Origin: Tamarix chinensis
Lineage: Eukaryota > Streptophyta > Magnoliopsida > Caryophyllales > Tamaricaceae
Direction of reading: 5' to 3'
DNA length: 64,000 nucleotides
Assembly: GCA_030549775.1 (NCBI GenBank)
Contig: CM060180.1
Coordinates: 84,891,172 to 84,955,171 of the forward strand
The notes under the pieces are model-generated. The model saw only the letters and a list, made by a program, of their open reading frames with translations, was not told the origin of the DNA and did no database searches. Shown piece by piece: positions 58,860 through 64,000 of this stretch (its first letter is position 1; the number at the start of each line of letters is the position of its first letter). A program made the position numbers and the translations under genes.

Positions 58860-60966
58860 TAGTTAAGGTCTAATATGTGTATTATGTGTTCTGTATGTTA
58901 TGTGTTATTTTATATTTGTGCACCTTATGTGATTATGACTACTTACCTGTAGTGGAGCACGGAGCTAAGGTACGTTTATGTGTTCTACTTATGGCATGTC
59001 TAAAATGGTATGTATGTTGTGCTTGTGGTGCTTATGTGATGTGGCTCTTTAGGACATCCATGCTAAGGTGCTTTAAAGACTTGGTGTGGTGTGAAAGGAT
59101 GCAAGGGGAAAAAGGGAATGAGTCTACTAGAGGGAAATAGGAATAACCTACGGGTCTTATGACTTATGAGTGAAAAAATAAAACGATAATATGGATAAAA
59201 TAAGAGAGTGAAGTGAATCTTGCATAGGGAATCTAGGGTTTGCATAGGATAGATGGTTTTTACATAGAGATGATCCTCACATAGGAAACTTTTACTTGCG
59301 CTTGAAGTAAGGTGAAGGAAGAGTTGTTGGGGGTGATTAAAGTCCATAGGTGAAACGTAGTATGTAGGTTGGTATAAGGGTACATAGGGAACTTAGCTAG
59401 GGTTTGGGAGGAAAAAACCCTATGTGGAGGAGATTGTGGAAGGGAGAAATAAAGGAGAGGATTGGAATATTGAGTAAGTGTGGAAAGATGTCACATGGGG
59501 GCTAAGTGTGTGTCATGTAGAAGAGGGGATGGTAAGTGAGAATAATAGAGGAATAACATATGAGAAAAGAGAGGTGCTAGGGTCAGGGGTAACCAATAAG
59601 GTTTTCAAGCTCACATGTGAAAAATGGGAAGTAAAGTGGGATGCATGGGGATAAATCGAGTGAGGTGATGAGTTGGGGGTGAGGAAACATGTGTTATGTG
59701 GGGTAGAGGAAGGTAAGGCTAAATAGGTTGAATTAGGGTTTCCCAGGGAAAAAACCTAAAGGGTAATAGTAAGGTCACTAAGATGTGTGGGGAAGTGGGC
59801 TTCGGCCCACAGATTTAGGAGTTGAGTATTCATGGTAAGTGAGGAGAAGAGGAAAAGGATGTCTAGGTGTAGTAAGAGGCATAGAGGTCCCAAGATATTG
59901 GAAGGATTGGATAGACATGTTGTGTGAGCGGGTAGACTAAAGAACATGTAATATTTATGCAATAATACATGAATAATATAATAACCAATTAAAGAGAAAG
60001 ATTATTGAGCCTGACCTAAACTAGTTCACTAGAGAATTATAGTTGCCAGGTGTTGGGGTCCCGAGGAGACTGATCCACTAGAAAATAATAGTGGTCAGGA
60101 GCATTTTGTCCTATATGTTTCCTATGCACGGGCATTAATAGAGGGAGATCTTATGCTCAACAGATCAAACCTAATGATGATAAACCTGAAGAAGATACTA
60201 TCTACTTATAGTGAAACACTATGAGAGTTGGGGCTAGACCGATACACTGGCAAATAATAGTGGCAAGGTGCCTAGTGTCTTACAGACCGTTCCACTAGAA
60301 AATAATAGTGGCCAAGTGCGTTCTACCCTAGATGTTTTTTTAGTCCACTAGCTATAATAGTGGGGTTCCTTTACTCGCATGGATTGATAATAAGAATGAT
60401 GTGAAATTTAAATATTAATGAGAGATCTAATGTCAAGTTTAACCGAACTGTAACTTGACCTATACTATCTGCATTACTTGTATGGTTTATTTGTATGATC
60501 CTACATGTGTTAGATGACATTTTGTGTATGGCCTTAACTACATGGTTACCTTACTTAGTAAGTAGCATATTGACTATCCGTTTCATGGGTACTACTCATT
60601 CCAACGAGCAGAGTGCCCTACTAAATTTGTGTAGGTCGGAAATGCCATTTTCAATGCCTATGACACTTATAAGGCATTGGGTATGGCTGAGAGTTAACTC
60701 TCTTCGACTTGGCATGGGGGCCCAAGAGCGATGTATAACAGAATCTTTCTTATTATTTATGTTTCATTTTATTGTATTGTATTTTTTATCTCCTTTGGGA
60801 CTTTAAGTATGTACTCTATTTTAGATGTAATCACTTATAATTACGCACTCTGATTTTTTTATTATGAATGATCTTTTTTCTATGTTTCTCTGCCTTATGT
60901 GTGCTCAATGAGTTGTGAAATTTTCCTTAGACATGATTTTTAACTGTAAATTTTGGGGGTGTTAAA
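58860..60966 (+). repeat. Second LTR of the hairpin-bearing family, inverted to the first
   Basis: The right end TTTTGGGGGTGTTAAA (60951-60966) is the complement-type end of the 45736 LTR. Moving left, CTCGCATGGATTGATAATAAGAATG (complement matches the first LTR near 46345-46380), then five hairpin units. Similarity to the solo LTR is clear over about 60000-60966 and fades leftward; the left end is unknown and 58860 is only a lower guess. No PBS follows its right end. The direction is reverse to the copy at 45736. Confidence 0.55.
60026..60364. repeat. Five hairpin units in the second LTR
   Basis: Units at 60026 (weak), 60075-60094, 60245-60263, 60292-60312 and 60346-60364. Most read CCACTAGAAAATAATAGTGG, pairing CCACTA with TAGTGG. 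The last, CCACTAGCTATAATAGTGG, is the reverse complement of a solo-LTR unit with one change. Confidence 0.85.
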
Positions 60967-60979
60967 ACTATCACATCCA

Positions 60980-61440
60980 TAAAAATCACACCTTCACACA
61001 ATTGCACAATACCTCTACACAACTCCTACACCACCTCTTCACTACTACATAATAGAACTGCTTTGCATAGCCCTTTAACACTACAACACAACCTTAGCAC
61101 CACCCCTTCAACTTATGCACATCCTCTACACTACACCACACCACACCCCTTAAATATAACTACTACACCACTCCTTCACATCTGCACAACACATCTTCTT
61201 TTTACATAGGTCTTTAACACCATAGCACAACCTCATCACCACCCCTTCAACTTGTACACATCCCCTACACCACACAACACTCCTACACAACCACTACATC
61301 ACACTTTCAAAATCACACCACCTTCCCTTCAACACCTTCAACAACCCTACACAGCCACCACATCACCCTACCAATAGTGCACAACCGTACACCACTACCT
61401 TCCACCACCACAATCATAACCTTTGCACTACACCATTCAC
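60980..61440. repeat. G-poor, AC-rich stretch with a 139-bp tandem repeat
   Basis: Nearly free of G on this strand and full of CAC, CAACAC and CCTTCAAC words. ACCCCTTCAACTT starts at 61102 and recurs at 61241, and the text around it repeats (CTTTAACACTACAACACAACC / CTTTAACACCATAGCACAACC). No coding match. Confidence 0.8.
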
Positions 61441-61617
61441 ACATGCATTGCTCAAATTATGCTTAATTACGGTTTGATTCCCATTTTGCTCTAATTACTT
61501 GTCTTATTCCTATTTTTTGAATCTTCATTCAATATTTAGAACTTCTATTACCTTCTCTTCTTGCATACCTTTTGATACTTGGTATATTAGTTTAAGATCA
61601 ATAGGTTTTGCTTTCAA

Positions 61618-62921
61618 ATGGCATTAGAAAAGCATACTAATTCAACCACTAAAGGAATCAAAGGATAATTATTGTGACAACTATAATGATAATCCTGAGG
61701 ATGAGGTAGATCCTCAAATACTCTAATGTACCATCATCAAGGCATTGTACTTGCCTACTTTATTCACCAATAGCATTACAAGGCCATATATTTTCAAAAT
61801 ATAAGTCTATTAGATATACTTATTGGATGTGTCTCAAGAAGTTAAGGATTCAAGACAATGTCTAGCATTTCATAGCTAGAGGTGGTCTCTCCCTCTTCTT
61901 TGCTCTTGTTAGAGATACGAGTAAGGAACTCACCCTTGAGTTCATTAGCTCATTTATTTTTGAGCAAATAAGGAAACCTATGTTTTATAAACTCTTCAAT
62001 AAGTTTCATGCTATGTCACTAGCATAATTCTCTGTATTAATTTGTTTCCCTATTGTAGGGTAGAGAATTTGTCCCAAGGATTTCCAATTTTAGGATCCTT
62101 AGGAATTTTGGACCTAAATATCCTTGTTGAAGTGGGATTGTGCTGCAAAGCCTTAGAAAGTACATCACAGTATGCCGTCCTTGATTAAAAATCCAATGCT
62201 AAGGTATGTCCAATGGTTGTTGGCCATGACACATTTCAAACTAGGTGAAACACAAGGGAATGTATGAAATCAAAAGCTATGGGCTCTAATCTATATGCTT
62301 TGAGATGGTGCCCTTCATCGAGGGTATTATCTAGTGGATCACCTTCGTAATGTTACCACTAACATTAATAGTAATATTGTTATCAAAGGCATTATAATGT
62401 ACATCTCCCAATGGCTTGTGTACAACAACGAGTATATGCTTGTTAAACTTCTAAAGATATATAAAGGGATAACAACATGCATAAAGATGAAGCTCATTGT
62501 TCAAGAAGGGTTGTATTATTACCTTTACTACAACTAGGAAGTGTGGTATCCATTACACAATAGTTCTTTTAACACTTTAATTTGTAAAGGACATGCCAAT
62601 GTGTTACCTTCTTCAGCCACACCCCTCCCTAGTCAACATGTTGGCCCCTCGGGAAGAGTAGGTGGATGTCACTAGTGCAGCACCCGCTTCATCATTAATT
62701 CCTTTTCCTCCACCCCTATATTTTGCCATTGATCAAAATCCTTACTCCTCTTATGATGCCAAATTTTATTATATCGATGCTTGCTTTGATACGCTAGAGG
62801 CTAAAATTTCTAGTTACAAGGAATATGTTGCTCCCATAGTCAAAATGAACACTATGAAACTACAAATGTATCAATGGCATCTCCTATATAGTTTTAAACC
62901 TCCAAAGACCCCCAAATAGTG
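61618..62921 (+). pseudogene. Athila 3' ORF (Athila ORF-1-like)
   Basis: The ATG at 61618 begins MALEKHTNSTTKGIKG. Later pieces in different frames include KLFKKFHAMSLA (about 61990-62025), FGPKYPC, ITTFV..TNINSNIVIKGIIMYISQWLVYNN (62334-62430), and near the end FAIDQNPYSSYDAKFYYIDACFDTLEAKISSYKEY (62722-62830), stopping at 62921. The layout, with a conserved-looking IIMYISQ core and a C-terminal coiled segment just before the ATGAGGATAATGTAA motif (62955-62969), is that of the extra ORF in Athila elements. Its function is unknown. Similarity is weaker than for gag and pol. Confidence 0.6.
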
Positions 62922-62977
62922 GAATTCTTTCCCCCTCCCCTTTTTACCCTAACAATGAGGATAATGTAAATTCTAAG

Positions 62978-62987
62978 CATGGGGGAT
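62978..62987 (+). promoter_or_regulatory. Athila polypurine tract
   Basis: GCATGGGGGA after ATGAGGATAATGTAAATTCT, the usual Athila 3' context (consensus style TTTAAGTGTGGGGGAG). Confidence 0.7.
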
Positions 62988-63578
62988 TATTCTTAGCTTG
63001 TCACTTACCATTTTCATTATTTTTCTTTCTTTTCTTGTTCTCTTTTTTTTTTTTACTTTTATCATTCTCTTCTAATTTTTTTTTTGTTTTTTTTTGGTGT
63101 TCCTTTTAAAAATATAGTGAGAGAGAGAAAAGAGAAATATAAATTGGGAAAAGATAAGTTAATGATGAAACTATGATAAAACTTTCTATATAGCTTGATT
63201 ATATACGAGTGAAGCCTATAGATTGTGAGCATATATAATGAAAAATGTTTTGAAATATTTTAAGTGTGAAATCTGCAATTGATAGGCTCTCAAACAAATT
63301 ATTACTCTATCATCCTAGAGGTTCATCTTGTTGACTTATGGACATAAACTGACACAAAGGATTTAGAGTAAGTAATAAAAGAACAAGTGAAATCTTGAGC
63401 CTTATCAACTATCCATAATTTTTACCATCTTACTTACCATCTTACTAATTCTTGATTGTGAAACCAAAAATTGTATAAATTCTCTTCAAGTTCATATATG
63501 ATCTATGCATACATCAAGATGATTAAGGCAAATTTTCTTTCCTTTTCCTAGCTATATTAGCCAAATGACCTAACAAAT
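62988..63578 (+). other. Athila 3' non-coding region, possibly including LTR start
   Basis: T-rich runs (63040-63100) then AT-rich sequence. No defined LTR boundary was seen before the reverse LTR at 63579. Confidence 0.45.
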
Positions 63579-64000
63579 TGATGTGTGTGGGATTATGGAA
63601 TTATCAATTCTGTAAAATAAAGCTTGTTTATGTTTTAATTAAGAAGTACAAGATTCGATTATGGTGAGGGAATAATTTAGATGATTTAAATTTGATGAGA
63701 TGATGATTTGATAATGATGTGATAATAAAGATGATGATTTGACATTTAGAGTTTAATGATGGATGGTTTCATTGGTTAGGGTTAGGGTTAGAGTTTTGTT
63801 TTGAATATTAAGGCTAGGGTTTTTAATAGAAAAGTTAGGGATTTGATTTGGGGATGTGTTTGGATGATGAATATGGTTGGAAGGGAGTGGATTATGGAGT
63901 TAGGAAAATATATTACTTAATCTCTAATTCACAGAGATGAAGATATTTAGGGTTTCAAGATTAATCGTTCACATAGATTTGATTAAATTTATAATGTCTT
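63579..64000 (-). repeat. Partial LTR of the 12-18 kb gypsy family
   Basis: On the reverse strand it ends CCCACACACATCA at 63579. Upstream it carries the same ATCATCATC region and the AACCCTAACCCTAACC run (complement of 63778-63795). It is cut by the window edge. No PBS follows the CATCA end, so it is a 3' or solo LTR. Confidence 0.7.

Larger units (their letters stand above)
50628..62987 (+). mobile_element. Athila-type retrotransposon, interrupted
   Basis: PBS 50628-50645, gag 50810-51740, pol 52440-54972 up to mid-integrase, then about 6.6 kb of foreign sequence, then a 3' ORF (61618-62921) and polypurine tract (62978-62987) in the same orientation. The two halves follow the normal order of one Athila element without overlap, so they are best read as one element split by an insertion and rearrangement. 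That they were once contiguous is inference. Confidence 0.65.

Noticed and set aside
1..64000. tRNA or rRNA genes
   Set aside because: Scanned for cloverleaf-like T-arm words and conserved rRNA segments; only the short tRNA-complementary PBS sites were found.

Overview
The window looks like nuclear DNA of a flowering plant and consists almost entirely of old, nested transposable elements. It is AT-rich, every recognisable protein remnant belongs to a plant transposon family (Ty3/gypsy chromovirus, Athila, Ty1/copia gag, L1-type LINE, CACTA, hAT), and nearly all of them carry in-frame stops and frameshifts. I found no host gene, tRNA, rRNA or CRISPR array. The species cannot be named from this sequence.

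Layout. 1-3375: a reverse-strand chromovirus with EATWE-type chromodomain (LTR at 1-311, pol remnant 430-2585) next to a reverse-strand copia gag remnant (2640-3375). 3973-4960: a lone gypsy LTR. 4985-12273: a reverse-strand CACTA element with a gutted TNP2 transposase (7480-9581), a second Transposase_24-type gene (4990-7035), a telomere-like tandem repeat (10606-11160) and one clear terminus (12269-12273). 12276-18650: a forward gypsy element with two LTRs, PBS, PPT and a badly decayed gag-pol. 22558-24766: a 3'-truncated L1-type LINE, flanked by two diverged copies of an unnamed repeat. 27640-30790: a gypsy deletion derivative.

30791-37445: the best preserved retroelement, a reverse-strand gypsy with two LTRs, PBS, near-complete but broken gag-pol, and a candidate 5-bp target duplication. 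38825-43704: a hAT element with terminal inverted repeats and a full-length but broken transposase. 44230-45530: a reverse gypsy pol fragment. 45731-48385: a 2.6-kb solo LTR with a perfect TATAA target duplication, a GC-rich core and an ordered array of small hairpins.

50628-62987: an Athila element (PBS, gag, pol, 3' ORF, PPT), split in its integrase by about 6.6 kb of other sequence (54973-61600). This insert holds the 5' half of a reverse gypsy element (55009-58060) and a second, inverted and diverged relative of the hairpin-bearing LTR (hairpins 60026-60364, end 60966). A partial reverse LTR of the same family as the 12-18 kb element closes the window (63579-64000).

The most interesting points are the hairpin arrays shared by two diverged LTRs, the junction at 54959-55063 built from two copied pieces of nearby reverse-transcriptase sequence, and an Athila primer binding site whose differences from the consensus are all transitions.
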